DNA from: a virus
DNA: 61,005 nucleotides
Direction: 5' to 3' (one strand)
Virus record (IMG/VR): IMGVR_UViG_3300013286_000627
Span: 1 to 61,005 of that record
The position numbers were made by a program, and so were the translations under genes. Below the pieces are notes generated by a model that ran no database searches, was not told where the DNA came from, and saw only the letters and a list, made by a program, of their open reading frames with translations. Shown piece after piece: positions 31,683 through 41,615 of this stretch; position 1 is the stretch's first letter; each line of letters begins with the position of its first letter.

Positions 31683-32012
31683 ATTAGCTTTTGGAGCAGC
31701 TTTAATAGCAGCAGCCTTCTTTACAGGGGCTGCTTTTTTTGCGGCTGGCTTTTCTGCAGGAGCAGCTTTAGGAGCACGTGGTTTACGTGGCTTCTTGGCA
31801 GGTATCTCAATAGCTACAGGAGCTTCTACCGCAGGAGTAACTTCAACAACAGCTTCTACAACCGGAGCAGGTGTTTCAACCTTAACTTCTTCAACAACTG
31901 GTGCAGGTGCTACAGGAGTTGCAAGTGCAGGAGTTTCTACTTTGTAAGCTACTTCGGCTACAGGAGCTGGAGCAGGCTTTCCGACGAAGAACTCTTTAAT
32001 TTTTTTAAACAT
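31668..32012 (-). CDS. Histone-H1-like Ala/Lys/Pro-rich protein
   Basis: A 114-residue low-complexity protein. The first 70 residues are Pro/Val/Ala/Glu-rich; the last 45 are Lys/Ala/Pro-rich (KKPRKPRAPKAAP, AAKKAAPVKKAAA), like the tail of bacterial H1-type proteins or AlgP. It probably binds DNA or RNA non-specifically, or acts as a structural linker. SD aaagga precedes the ATG. Alone on the minus strand. Confidence 0.62.
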   Translation of the reverse strand: MFKKIKEFFVGKPAPAPVAEVAYKVETPALATPVAPAPVVEEVKVETPAPVVEAVVEVTPAVEAPVAIEIPAKKPRKPRAPKAAPAEKPAAKKAAPVKKAAAIKAAPKANSKKA

Positions 32013-32152
32013 GACAATTTCCTTTAAGAATTATGTACGTTTATTTAACCACTGATAAATATCATTGTGAATAAACTGATATGGAGGGCAACCAGATCCG
32101 AATACGATGATAGATTCGTTCTATCAACCCCATGTTTTATATTGGAATAAAA

Positions 32153-32377
32153 ATGCCTAACAATGTCGCAGCAATGTCTGTGGAAATAGAAGAAATTGAA
32201 GATAACGATGATTTCGGTCGTGATGATTTTGGATTTATCATCGGACCAGATGGGAACTTAAAAACCTTTATGATTCCCGAACACCTAATGTCAGACCCGC
32301 CCGAAGAGGTGCTAGCCATATTAGAAATGTTTGGTATTGACGATATACACGAGATAGAGCACAAACTGCTACATTAA
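32153..32377 (+). CDS. Hypothetical acidic protein
   Basis: A 74-residue, very acidic protein (EIEEIEDNDDFGRDDFG). ATG 32153 has a weak GGA 8 nt upstream; ATG 32132 in the same frame is an alternative. It precedes the structural block. A late-like GATAAATA at 32054-32061 could drive it. Confidence 0.55.
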   Translation: MPNNVAAMSVEIEEIEDNDDFGRDDFGFIIGPDGNLKTFMIPEHLMSDPPEEVLAILEMFGIDDIHEIEHKLLH

Positions 32378-32452
32378 TTTTAGTTAAAGCTGTACATAAA
32401 CAGCTAAACTGGTAAGGGCTAAATATGTTTAAAGAGAAAACTCTACCTAAAC

Positions 32453-35400
32453 ATGCCTACCAATAACTATACTTTTAAAAAAATAGCAGGAAGCGCACAT
32501 CCGCAACCTGATAACATAGTATCATCTGTTCCGCTAGATCTTAACGAAACTATTACCATTACAATAGTAGTTCGTAGACCCACTACAGAGATTACCTTAA
32601 AAGATTATGCTCAAGGTGTGATGGATGGAGTTTATACAACTTTATCTCATGACGAGTTCAAGGCTAAATTTGGTACCGATGCCGAAGATTTTGCCGCCGT
32701 TAGAGAATTTATAGAATCATTTGGCATTACAGTAGTTGATCAATATCGTAGTAGTAGTCAAATAAAATTAACAGGAACCGCTGATCAATTCAATCAAGCA
32801 TTTCAAATAACTTTGTTGTCTGTCGAAACTGACCAACAAACCCATATCAGTCACATAGATGATATTAGTATACCCGATAGCCTTGAAAATATTATTGATC
32901 ATGTTATTGGATTTGATACATCTTGGAGATTAAAACCGTTATATCATGTTGTTCCGGAAAATGGAGTTTTTCCGGCTGCTGTAAGTGGGTTAACACCGTC
33001 TCAAGTCGCTACTGCTTATAAAATGCCAAACAACACAGGTTCAGGACAATGCATTGGTATTCTAGAATTTGGTGGCGGATGGACACAGGATAACCTGAAT
33101 AGCACGTTTGCTAATTACGGACAAACTCCGCCTACCGTGGTAGATGTGTTTGTTAATGGTGGTTATAATTATCCAGGCGACCCTAGTGGCGCTAGTGTAG
33201 AAGTTATGCTAGATATTGCAGTAGCAGGTGGTGTTGCGCCCGGAGCAAAACAAGTTATATACTTTGCTCCAAATACATTTGGAGACTTTGCAACTTGCTT
33301 CAGTGCTGCAATTAATGATAATACTAACAATCCGTCTATATTATCATTAAGTTGGGGAGCAGGTGAATCTGCGTGGAGTGGTTATTTCACTGCAATGGAT
33401 AGTGTACTCCAAACATCAGTCGCAAAAGGCATAACAATATTTGCTGCGGCAGGCGACTGGGGTTCTGCTGCGCCGGGTGGTAACAGTTTTGATCCGTTGT
33501 TCCCTGCTACTAATCCTTACATAATTGCCTGCGGCGGAACAACTTTAGAATTAAACCCGGATGGTTCCATTGCTAGCGAAGTAGTTTGGAATAACACAAA
33601 TCAAGGATATGCCACTGGAGGGGGATTAAGTGTTCAGTACGGGGCACCTTCATATCAAACTGGAAAAGGATTAAGGTATAGCCAACATTCATCATCAGGA
33701 GATATTGGACCAGCTGCGTTTTCTACTAGAGGTATACCAGATTGGGGCGGAAATGCAGACGGAGCTAGCGGATACCAATTTTATTATGGATCCGGTAATC
33801 AACTTATTGTCGGAGTCGGCGGTACAAGTGCAACTGCACCGCTCTTTGCCGGGTGTGTTGCTAGATTAAACAATGCAATAAGCCCATCCAAAGTTGGATT
33901 TGTACACACATTAAGTTACAATAACCCAGGTGCTTTTAGAGATGTTACTTCTGGTAACAATTCAGGTCCTAACAATTTTTGGTATAATGCTACTATAGGA
34001 TGGGATGCTGTTACTGGATTAGGAAGCCCTATAGGTATTTCATTAATATCAGTTTTGAACGGAATATCTGTCGATGCTACTTTATCTAATTTAAGTATAT
34101 CTGGTGGGGGATTAAATCCAACATTTACTTCAAGTATAACATCATATACAGATACAGTAGATTATGGTACAACATCGGTCACAATTACAGCAACTTGTAA
34201 CGAATCACATGCAACAATAACTGTTAACGGAACCACTGTAACATCCGGATCTGCTTCCGGTGCTATCAGTTTAAATGTTGGGGCAAATATTATTAATGTG
34301 GTAGTTACTGCTCAAGATGGCATAACCATAAAGACCTATACTATTACTGTAACTAGAAGGACAGGTAGTGTTGCTACTTTGGCTGCATTATCAATTTCAA
34401 GTGGAACATTAATTCCAACATTTAATGCCAATACAATATCGTACACTGATACTGTATTAAATGCTGTTACATCAGTTACAGTTACACCAGTGCGTAGTGA
34501 TCCACATGCTACTATAACTGTCAACGGAACTCCAGTATCATCGGGATCCCCATCTGGTACTATTAGTTTAAGTGTTGGTTCAAATACTATCACCATAATT
34601 GTTACTGGTCAAGATGGCGTAACTACAAAAACATATACCATTACTGTAACTAGATTAAGTAATGATGCTACGTTATCTGCATTAACAATTTCAAACGGAA
34701 CATTGAGCCCTTCATTTAGTTCGGGCACGACAGCATACACAAATTCAGTAGGAAATCTTGTAAGTTCAGTCACTATTACACCTACTAGTAACGAGTCACA
34801 TGCTACAATAACAGTAAACGGCGCTCCTGTAATATCTGGATATGCTTCCAGTGCTGTTAGTTTAAGTGTTGGATCAAATACTATTACTGTGATTGTTACT
34901 GCACAAGACGGTACCACAAAAACATACACTATTACTGTAACTAGAGCAATAAGTAGTGATGCCACATTATCTGCATTAACAATTTCAGATGGCACATTAA
35001 GTCCAACATTTAATTCTAATACAATATTGTACACAGATTCTGTGGGTAATTTAACCACTGCTGTTACAGTTAGACCTACTACTAACGAATCACACGCCAC
35101 AGTTACAGTTAACGGAACACCGGTAATCTCTAGATCTTCGTCCAACGCTGTTAATTTAACGGTTGGTTCAAATACCATTACCATAGTTGTTACAGGTCAA
35201 GATGGTATAGCTACAAAAACATACACTATTACTGTAACTAGAGCATCTAGCAGTGATGCTACATTATCCTCATTGATATTATCAAAGGGGGAATTGAATC
35301 CGTTGTTTATTCCGGGTAGAACTTCTTATACATCTTCTGTACTAAATGAAATACGTTCAGTTACTGTTACTCCCACAGTACATGAGTCAAACGCCAGTAT

Positions 35401-37108
35401 AGTAATTAATGGTAATTCTGTAATTTCCGGAGCCAGTTCCAAGGCTATTAATTTAAATGTAGGAGAAAATTCAATTACTTTAGTAGTTACTGCCCAAGAT
35501 GGTACAATAAATTCTTATAGTATTGTTGTAACCAGAGAAATAAGTAACGATGCTACATTGTCTTTATTAAATATATCTTCCAATTCGTTATCTCCAAAGT
35601 TTAATCCTTCAGTAGTTTTTTATAATGCCTATTCTGTATTTCACAGTTCAATTACAGTTACTCCTGTCCATAATGAATCACATGCTACAATAACTGTCAA
35701 AGGTGATACGGTATTGTCAGGAGCCACTTCTGATCCAATTAATTTAAATTTTGGTTCAAATATAATTACAATAGAAGTTACTGCTGCAAACGGAACAACC
35801 AAAAAATCATATACTTTACTAGTAACTAGAACTACTTCTACCGGAATGGTAGATTTAGGAACAGTTCGTGCTAGTAATAATCAAGTTATAAATGCAACGG
35901 CTAATAATTTATCACCCACCAAAGAAGGTAAATTTACCTATACATTTGCAGACGGGCAATTACCAGAAGGATTGTCCCTAGATCCTATTGCAGGTTATAT
36001 TTACGGATTTATTCCATATCAACCTGCATACGTATTAAACTACAAGATTGCAATTCTAACAACTAAAACTATTACAACATCTAGCCAGGTGCTTGTTGAA
36101 ACAAAAACGTTTAATTTAAATGTTAGAGGTGAAGTTGAAAGCAGTATAGAATGGATCACTGGTAGTAATCTAGGAACTATAGAAACTGGAATAATAAGTG
36201 AATTAGCAGTGGTTGCTAAACATATATTATCTAACTATACAATAAAATATACTTTAAAAAGTGGTAGTTTGCCACTAGGATTAACTTTAGAACGTGATGG
36301 AAATATATCTGGAAAAGTTAATCATAACAGTACAGGTGTATATACATTCATAGTATCAGCCAGTGATGTATATCAACTCAGTGTTATAGATCGCACATTT
36401 ACTATTACTGCTGTGCAAAGAGATTCTAAAAAATATACAGAAATGTATTTTAAACCATTGTTTTCTAAACAACAAAGAGCAAGTTATAAAGAATTTATAT
36501 CTAATGAATTTACATTTGATCCTAAACTTATGTACAGATATTTTGACTCAAACTTTGGTGTACAACATGATATAAAATTAGTATTAGAATTTGGAATTGA
36601 GCAATTAAATATCGATGATTATTTGCCTGCATTACAAAATAATTTTGATAGAAAACGATTCTATTTCGGAGATATTAAAAAGGCCATTGCTATAGATAGC
36701 ACGGGATCTGTAATCTATGAAGTTGTATACATAGATCCAATAGATGACCTAGTTAATAACAACGGAATTAGTGTTAGCAATGCAGTATATTTTGGCAATA
36801 ATATTCTTGTTTATCCTAATAGCATCGATAACATGCGTTATAATTTAGAAGATAACTTATTCATTAGTGTAAATGAATACAATAAACCTAGGTATATGCG
36901 TACACCACAATTGGGAGATTATAAACCCCCTGCTTATATGCGAGTAATTCCGTTGTGTTATGCATTGCCCGGACAAGGTGACAAGATTATTAGTCGTATT
37001 AAATTAAGTGGATTTGATTTTAAATTGTTAAATTTTGAAGTTGATAGATTAATTGTGCAAGAGAGCATAGGTAATACTACAGCTAAATATCTAATGTTGA
37101 GAGGATAA
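32453..37108 (+). CDS. Giant virion protein: sedolisin (S53) protease plus cadherin-like repeats
   Basis: A 1551-residue protein. Residues 1-180 resemble the pro-domain of kumamolisin-type proteases; 185-535 form an S53 domain with the catalytic Glu250 and Asp254 (EVMLD), Asp335 (AGDWGS) and Ser459 (GGTSATAPLFAG), and a C-terminal DVTSG/GWDAVTGLG calcium-site region. Residues 540-1125 hold six cadherin-like beta-sandwich repeats; then a putative Ig-like section (FADGQLPEGLSLDP, GSLPLGLTL) and a unique C-terminus (MYFKPLFSKQQRASYKEFI) like T4-like phage structural proteins. The fusion suggests a tail or fibre protein that digests cell-surface protein. No signal peptide. Confidence 0.85.
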   Translation: MPTNNYTFKKIAGSAHPQPDNIVSSVPLDLNETITITIVVRRPTTEITLKDYAQGVMDGVYTTLSHDEFKAKFGTDAEDFAAVREFIESFGITVVDQYRSSSQIKLTGTADQFNQAFQITLLSVETDQQTHISHIDDISIPDSLENIIDHVIGFDTSWRLKPLYHVVPENGVFPAAVSGLTPSQVATAYKMPNNTGSGQCIGILEFGGGWTQDNLNSTFANYGQTPPTVVDVFVNGGYNYPGDPSGASVEVMLDIAVAGGVAPGAKQVIYFAPNTFGDFATCFSAAINDNTNNPSILSLSWGAGESAWSGYFTAMDSVLQTSVAKGITIFAAAGDWGSAAPGGNSFDPLFPATNPYIIACGGTTLELNPDGSIASEVVWNNTNQGYATGGGLSVQYGAPSYQTGKGLRYSQHSSSGDIGPAAFSTRGIPDWGGNADGASGYQFYYGSGNQLIVGVGGTSATAPLFAGCVARLNNAISPSKVGFVHTLSYNNPGAFRDVTSGNNSGPNNFWYNATIGWDAVTGLGSPIGISLISVLNGISVDATLSNLSISGGGLNPTFTSSITSYTDTVDYGTTSVTITATCNESHATITVNGTTVTSGSASGAISLNVGANIINVVVTAQDGITIKTYTITVTRRTGSVATLAALSISSGTLIPTFNANTISYTDTVLNAVTSVTVTPVRSDPHATITVNGTPVSSGSPSGTISLSVGSNTITIIVTGQDGVTTKTYTITVTRLSNDATLSALTISNGTLSPSFSSGTTAYTNSVGNLVSSVTITPTSNESHATITVNGAPVISGYASSAVSLSVGSNTITVIVTAQDGTTKTYTITVTRAISSDATLSALTISDGTLSPTFNSNTILYTDSVGNLTTAVTVRPTTNESHATVTVNGTPVISRSSSNAVNLTVGSNTITIVVTGQDGIATKTYTITVTRASSSDATLSSLILSKGELNPLFIPGRTSYTSSVLNEIRSVTVTPTVHESNASIVINGNSVISGASSKAINLNVGENSITLVVTAQDGTINSYSIVVTREISNDATLSLLNISSNSLSPKFNPSVVFYNAYSVFHSSITVTPVHNESHATITVKGDTVLSGATSDPINLNFGSNIITIEVTAANGTTKKSYTLLVTRTTSTGMVDLGTVRASNNQVINATANNLSPTKEGKFTYTFADGQLPEGLSLDPIAGYIYGFIPYQPAYVLNYKIAILTTKTITTSSQVLVETKTFNLNVRGEVESSIEWITGSNLGTIETGIISELAVVAKHILSNYTIKYTLKSGSLPLGLTLERDGNISGKVNHNSTGVYTFIVSASDVYQLSVIDRTFTITAVQRDSKKYTEMYFKPLFSKQQRASYKEFISNEFTFDPKLMYRYFDSNFGVQHDIKLVLEFGIEQLNIDDYLPALQNNFDRKRFYFGDIKKAIAIDSTGSVIYEVVYIDPIDDLVNNNGISVSNAVYFGNNILVYPNSIDNMRYNLEDNLFISVNEYNKPRYMRTPQLGDYKPPAYMRVIPLCYALPGQGDKIISRIKLSGFDFKLLNFEVDRLIVQESIGNTTAKYLMLRG
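34070..35830 (+). repeat. Six tandem cadherin-like beta-sandwich repeats (coding)
   Basis: Units of about 94-96 residues each start near DATLSALTIS and end with KTYTITVTR. Repeats 2-4 are most alike at DNA level, suggesting recent duplication; 5 and 6 are more diverged. Confidence 0.85.
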
Positions 37109-37121
37109 GCCCTCAATTAAT

Positions 37122-37129
37122 AATAAATA
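37122..37129 (+). promoter_or_regulatory. Late-type promoter before the collagen-like fibre
   Basis: AATAAATA lies in the loop of a 7-bp inverted repeat (gataagc 37104-37110 with gcttatc 37131-37137), about 35 nt before ATG 37164. Confidence 0.4.
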
Positions 37130-37163
37130 CGCTTATCGAGTAAAATGATAGGTAATAAAACAC

Positions 37164-40100
37164 ATGACCAATAGATCGCCACTGTCCCAAGTATTACAAC
37201 CTCCTGGTTTAACTACCCCTACACCGGGCGAAACCAAGTTTATTGTAGCAGATTCTTCCGTAGAACAGTACCTTACTGTAGCACAAACTGCGGAATTATT
37301 AGGAACTAAAGGTGATACTGGTAATCAAGGCCCACAGGGCCCTCAAGGTATTCAGGGACCACAAGGCCCTCAAGGCAATCAGGGACCGCAAGGACCACAA
37401 GGGAATCAAGGACCACAAGGACCATCGGGCCCGCAGGGACCACAGGGCAATCAAGGTCCACAGGGCAATCAGGGACCAAGTGGGCCACAAGGTATTAGAG
37501 GCAATCAAGGACCGCAAGGAAATCAAGGACCGCAGGGACCAAGTGGACCAAGTGGGCCAAGCGGACCTAGAGGGAATCAAGGACCAACTGGTCCAGTATC
37601 AACTGATTTGACAAATCTTGTAGGTGGCGCTATAGGTAGCATACCTTATCAAATTGCCCCAAGCACTACAAAATTTATTCCAATTGGTCCACAAGGATAT
37701 CTATTACAAAGTAATGGAACTACTGCAACCTGGGTAAGTACATCTACTATTATTCCAGGGCAAGCTGGAAAAGTATTAATTGAAAATATAACCAATTCGT
37801 CAACTGTACATTATCCCACATTGGCAATCGGGCCTGGAGAATATCTAACTCCAGGCGTTGATAGTCATTTAAGTTATACAGGCGATACTGGAGTTTTATC
37901 AACTCCTAAATTAGTTACAACTAGTACAGTTAATGCAACATCTACCCAAACAGGCGCCGCAGTAGTTGCCGGTGGGCTAGGTGTTGGAAAAGACATTTAT
38001 TTTGGTGGAAATCTTTATCAAAACGGTGTATTGTTTAATCCAGGCGGACCGCAAGGACCTAGCGGACCACAGGGACCTAGTGGACCTCAAGGAAATCAAG
38101 GACCGCAAGGAGTATCTGGGCCAACTGGACCAAGCGGACCAAGCGGACCTAGAGGACCACAAGGATCATCGGGCCCTCAAGGACCACAAGGGAATCAAGG
38201 ACCACAAGGCCCACAAGGGAATCAAGGCGCTTCAATTAATATAAAAGGGCATGTACCATTTTTTAATAATTTGCCCCTAACTGGAAACACAGTTAACGAT
38301 GCATATGTTGTCGACGGTGGCGGAACTGCGGGACATCTTTATGTTTCAAATGGTACCGACGGTGTAGGGCAATGGATTGATGTTGGACAGTTTGTAGGTC
38401 CAAGCGGACCACAAGGACCAAGTGGACCACGCGGTAACCAGGGACCACAAGGACCACAGGGTGTGTCGGGGCCACAAGGACCTAGCGGACCACAGGGCAA
38501 TCAGGGTGATCAGGGAAATGCAAGCACAGTGTCTGGACCACAAGGACCAAGTGGACCGCAAGGACCACAAGGACCACAAGGACCACAGGGTGTGTCGGGG
38601 CCACAAGGACCTAGCGGACCACAGGGCAATCGGGGTGATCAGGGAAATGCAAGCACAGTGTCTGGACCGCAAGGACCAAGCGGACCACAAGGACCGAGCG
38701 GACCGCAAGGACCAACTGGGCCACAGGGACCAACTGGACCAACTGGGCCACAGGGACCTGCAGGTCAATTTATTAAAGTTGTAGGCACAATCACTACCAG
38801 CACAGAGTTAAGTGGTATTTTAGGGCCAGTAATTGGTGATTCTTATGAAGATACTACTAATAACAATATTTGGTATTGGAACGGAACTACCTGGATAAAT
38901 TTAGGACATGTCACAGGGCCAACTGGCCCGCAGGGACCATCGGGCCCACAAGGACCACAAGGTAATCAAGGCCCACAAGGCCCACAAGGCCCACAAGGAA
39001 ATGCCAGTACAGTATCTGGGCCACAAGGACCAACTGGTCCGCAGGGACCAACAGGTCCACAAGGCAATCAAGGACCACAGGGACCAACTAGCGATGTGTC
39101 CGGGCCGCAAGGACCAACTGGGCCACAGGGACCAACTGGACCAACTGGACCACAGGGACCTCAAGGAAATGCTAGTAATGTAGCCGGACCTCAAGGTAAC
39201 AGAGGACCGCAAGGACCACAAGGTAATCCAAGTAATGTTAGCGGGCCACAAGGCCCTCAAGGTAATCAAGGTATTCAGGGACCACAAGGCCCTCAAGGCA
39301 ATCAGGGACCGCAAGGAAATCAAGGACCACAAGGACCACAAGGGAATCAAGGTAATCCAAGTAATGTTAGCGGGCCACAAGGACCAAGTGGACCACAAGG
39401 TATTGGTAATCAAGGCCCACAGGGACCGCAAGGACCAACTGGACCGCAAGGTAATCCAAGTAATGTTAGCGGGCCACAAGGCCCTCAAGGTAATCCAAGT
39501 AATGTGTCTGGTCCACCGGGTAATCAAGGACCGCAGGGACCACAGGGCAATCAAGGTAATCCAAGTAATGTGTCTGGTCCACCGGGTAATCAGGGACCAC
39601 AGGGCAATCAAGGTAATCCAGGATCTGTTTCATTGTCAGATGGATATATAGCATTTGGTACAGGTACCGGACTTACTGGCAGTAGTAAGCTAAGGTGGGA
39701 CGGTGCTAGTCTTATTCTTGACGCATCTATTAGTGGCGAAAAACGTGTTTGGTTTGGAAACGAATCTAGCGGTGCTGCTGTGTATCTAGTAGGAACTGCA
39801 GGCGGTGCATGTTCTTTATATAATGCTAGTAACGGCGGCGGTACTAGTGCTCGATGGACAACCGATTCAACAGGCAACTTTACAGCATTGGGTAACGTTA
39901 CTGCATATTCCGATGAAAGATTAAAAGAGAATATCGAAGTTATTACGGATGCGTTGGGAAAAGTTTGCGCTATTAGGGGTGTAACTTATAATAGAACAGA
40001 TACCGGTATTAGGCAAGTAGGTGTGATTGCGCAAGAAGTCCAAAAAGTATTACCAGAAGCTATATTAACAGCAGACGACGAAATGGGCACTTTATCAGTA

Positions 40101-40187
40101 GCTTACGGAAACATGATAGGTTTGTTAATCGAAGCTATTAAAGAACTAAAAGCAGAAGTCGACGACTTAAAGAAAAAAGTATCATAA
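37164..40187 (+). CDS. Collagen-like tail fibre with S74 intramolecular chaperone
   Basis: A 1007-residue fibre. Residues 1-48 are a virion-attachment-like N-terminus. Gly-X-Y repeats ([18 protein letters not shown]) occur in blocks from about 49, interrupted by globular segments near 150-290, 355-405 and 535-575. The C-terminal 100 residues are an S74 chaperone: [11 protein letters not shown] with the Ser916/Lys921 dyad for self-cleavage after trimerisation, ending in a coiled coil ([15 protein letters not shown]). Collagen triple helices probably form the shaft. Pro in the X position and Gln/Asn in Y are typical of phage collagens. Confidence 0.93.
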   Translation: MTNRSPLSQVLQPPGLTTPTPGETKFIVADSSVEQYLTVAQTAELLGTKGDTGNQGPQGPQGIQGPQGPQGNQGPQGPQGNQGPQGPSGPQGPQGNQGPQGNQGPSGPQGIRGNQGPQGNQGPQGPSGPSGPSGPRGNQGPTGPVSTDLTNLVGGAIGSIPYQIAPSTTKFIPIGPQGYLLQSNGTTATWVSTSTIIPGQAGKVLIENITNSSTVHYPTLAIGPGEYLTPGVDSHLSYTGDTGVLSTPKLVTTSTVNATSTQTGAAVVAGGLGVGKDIYFGGNLYQNGVLFNPGGPQGPSGPQGPSGPQGNQGPQGVSGPTGPSGPSGPRGPQGSSGPQGPQGNQGPQGPQGNQGASINIKGHVPFFNNLPLTGNTVNDAYVVDGGGTAGHLYVSNGTDGVGQWIDVGQFVGPSGPQGPSGPRGNQGPQGPQGVSGPQGPSGPQGNQGDQGNASTVSGPQGPSGPQGPQGPQGPQGVSGPQGPSGPQGNRGDQGNASTVSGPQGPSGPQGPSGPQGPTGPQGPTGPTGPQGPAGQFIKVVGTITTSTELSGILGPVIGDSYEDTTNNNIWYWNGTTWINLGHVTGPTGPQGPSGPQGPQGNQGPQGPQGPQGNASTVSGPQGPTGPQGPTGPQGNQGPQGPTSDVSGPQGPTGPQGPTGPTGPQGPQGNASNVAGPQGNRGPQGPQGNPSNVSGPQGPQGNQGIQGPQGPQGNQGPQGNQGPQGPQGNQGNPSNVSGPQGPSGPQGIGNQGPQGPQGPTGPQGNPSNVSGPQGPQGNPSNVSGPPGNQGPQGPQGNQGNPSNVSGPPGNQGPQGNQGNPGSVSLSDGYIAFGTGTGLTGSSKLRWDGASLILDASISGEKRVWFGNESSGAAVYLVGTAGGACSLYNASNGGGTSARWTTDSTGNFTALGNVTAYSDERLKENIEVITDALGKVCAIRGVTYNRTDTGIRQVGVIAQEVQKVLPEAILTADDEMGTLSVAYGNMIGLLIEAIKELKAEVDDLKKKVS
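37305..39630 (+). repeat. Collagen-type Gly-X-Y coding repeats
   Basis: Degenerate 9-nt periodicity (gga-cca-caa and variants) runs in blocks. A unit of 129 nt is duplicated almost exactly: tgtgtcgggg recurs at 38462 and 38591 with near-identical flanks. Confidence 0.85.
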
Positions 40188-40202
40188 ACACGGAGTTATA
40201 TA

Positions 40203-41615
40203 GTGTCCAGTACAGCTACAACATATTTGTCAAAAATAAAACAGAACTATCCCCTAAAAGGACAGAATAATGACTCGCAGGGGTTTCGTGATAATTTCCA
40301 TAATATCTACGGAGCAGTTACTGCGGTTAATACACAAGTTGAAGACCTTGACAAGTACACTATTAAAACTAGAGGAACTGGAACGTTCTACGGTAATACT
40401 ATAAAAGATGTTAATTTAGAAAATACATCAAACACACTGTACGAATACGAATTACAAACTGCCGATATTAGCATAGACTATACCTTGGGCAATTATCAAG
40501 TAATGACTGTTACTCCGGGATTGCATAATTTAACTGTATCAAATTGGCCTGGGCTGGGAAAGTCCGGTCGCTTAACATTGGCAATAACTCCGTCAGATAC
40601 GGTATATACTGGTATTAATTTTAATGCAGATGAATTTCGTTCGTTGGAAACAACTGCATCAACTGTAACACTGTATGACTTATTTCCAGGAACTAACTTA
40701 TTTGAATTGTGGAGTGAAGAAGGATTAAATCACCGAGATTCATTATACTATGTTAAACAAGTAGGTCGCACAGCATCAACTGCAACCAATTGGAACAAAA
40801 TAGGAACCAATACCTATAGTACATCAACTCGCGGTGAAAACGTTATATCTGGAAATAATAAGTTTGGCACTATAGGATTATTACATAATTTCAACACTGC
40901 TACAGTTAGTAGTGTTAATCATGTTAGTGCAAACACTACAACAATTACTGTATCTTCTGTTGCAGGAATTGCAGCAGGTGCTAAATTCTATGCTAAAAAT
41001 AAAGATATTAATACTACTTCATCTTACAGTGTTTATACTGTTACCAGCATAACTACTGTATCAAATACAATTTCAACGCAAGGTAGTGCAGATCCGGTCG
41101 GTGGATCAGTACTGTATTTTACAAATCCAAGATTTGATCAACCCGCAGTATTGAATCTAATATCTACTAATCCAAATACTGCAACTTCTTTAGCTAACGA
41201 AATCAAAGGGCAAGTATATGCAGACAGCAGCACCGTATATGTTGTCTATGCTGACGCTGATTTTAGCACAAGCAATGTAGTTAACAAGATTCAGATAAGT
41301 GGAGATCGGTCTGGTAACCCACTATGGTTAGGAACTGCTACCACAGCAACTACCTCATTGCTTGCTGGTTCAACAGCATCTACCGTTGTTGCCACAAATC
41401 AATTTGTATGGAACGTGATAAATGATTCTACTACAACAGTAGCCTACGCATATACAGCAACCTATGTCATGACTGCTACAACGGCAATCACAGCAACCTA
41501 CGCAACAACTGCCACTTCGATGATTCCCGGCGCAAATGGATTTGGAACTAGGACAGTTTCCTATAGCGCACCCTCTGGAGGTATTGATGGCGACATTTGG
41601 TATCAAATCATATAA
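40203..41615 (+). CDS. Virion structural / tail fibre protein
   Basis: A 470-residue protein with GTG start just after SD cggag. The N-terminal LSKIKQNYPLKGQNNDSQGF with the following RDNFHNIYGA is a fibre/baseplate attachment motif I associate with T4-like environmental phages. The rest is Thr/Ser-rich beta structure; a late region of TATYVMTATTAITATYATT repeats suggests a beta-helical fibre. One base overlaps the next gene. Confidence 0.72.
   Translation: MSSTATTYLSKIKQNYPLKGQNNDSQGFRDNFHNIYGAVTAVNTQVEDLDKYTIKTRGTGTFYGNTIKDVNLENTSNTLYEYELQTADISIDYTLGNYQVMTVTPGLHNLTVSNWPGLGKSGRLTLAITPSDTVYTGINFNADEFRSLETTASTVTLYDLFPGTNLFELWSEEGLNHRDSLYYVKQVGRTASTATNWNKIGTNTYSTSTRGENVISGNNKFGTIGLLHNFNTATVSSVNHVSANTTTITVSSVAGIAAGAKFYAKNKDINTTSSYSVYTVTSITTVSNTISTQGSADPVGGSVLYFTNPRFDQPAVLNLISTNPNTATSLANEIKGQVYADSSTVYVVYADADFSTSNVVNKIQISGDRSGNPLWLGTATTATTSLLAGSTASTVVATNQFVWNVINDSTTTVAYAYTATYVMTATTAITATYATTATSMIPGANGFGTRTVSYSAPSGGIDGDIWYQII

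Noticed and set aside
32453-37108. Bacterial contamination or chimeric assembly for the sedolisin gene
   Set aside because: The frame is continuous into a phage-type C-terminus with uniform AT-rich composition; still worth a coverage check.
38901-39611. Long minus-strand open frame (Leu/Trp/Ser-rich)
   Set aside because: It is the antisense shadow of collagen-type codons; low complexity, no SD, opposite to a clear gene.
37305-39630. CRISPR-like array from regularly spaced repeats
   Set aside because: The periodicity is 9 nt and in frame with Gly-X-Y coding; there are no unique spacers.
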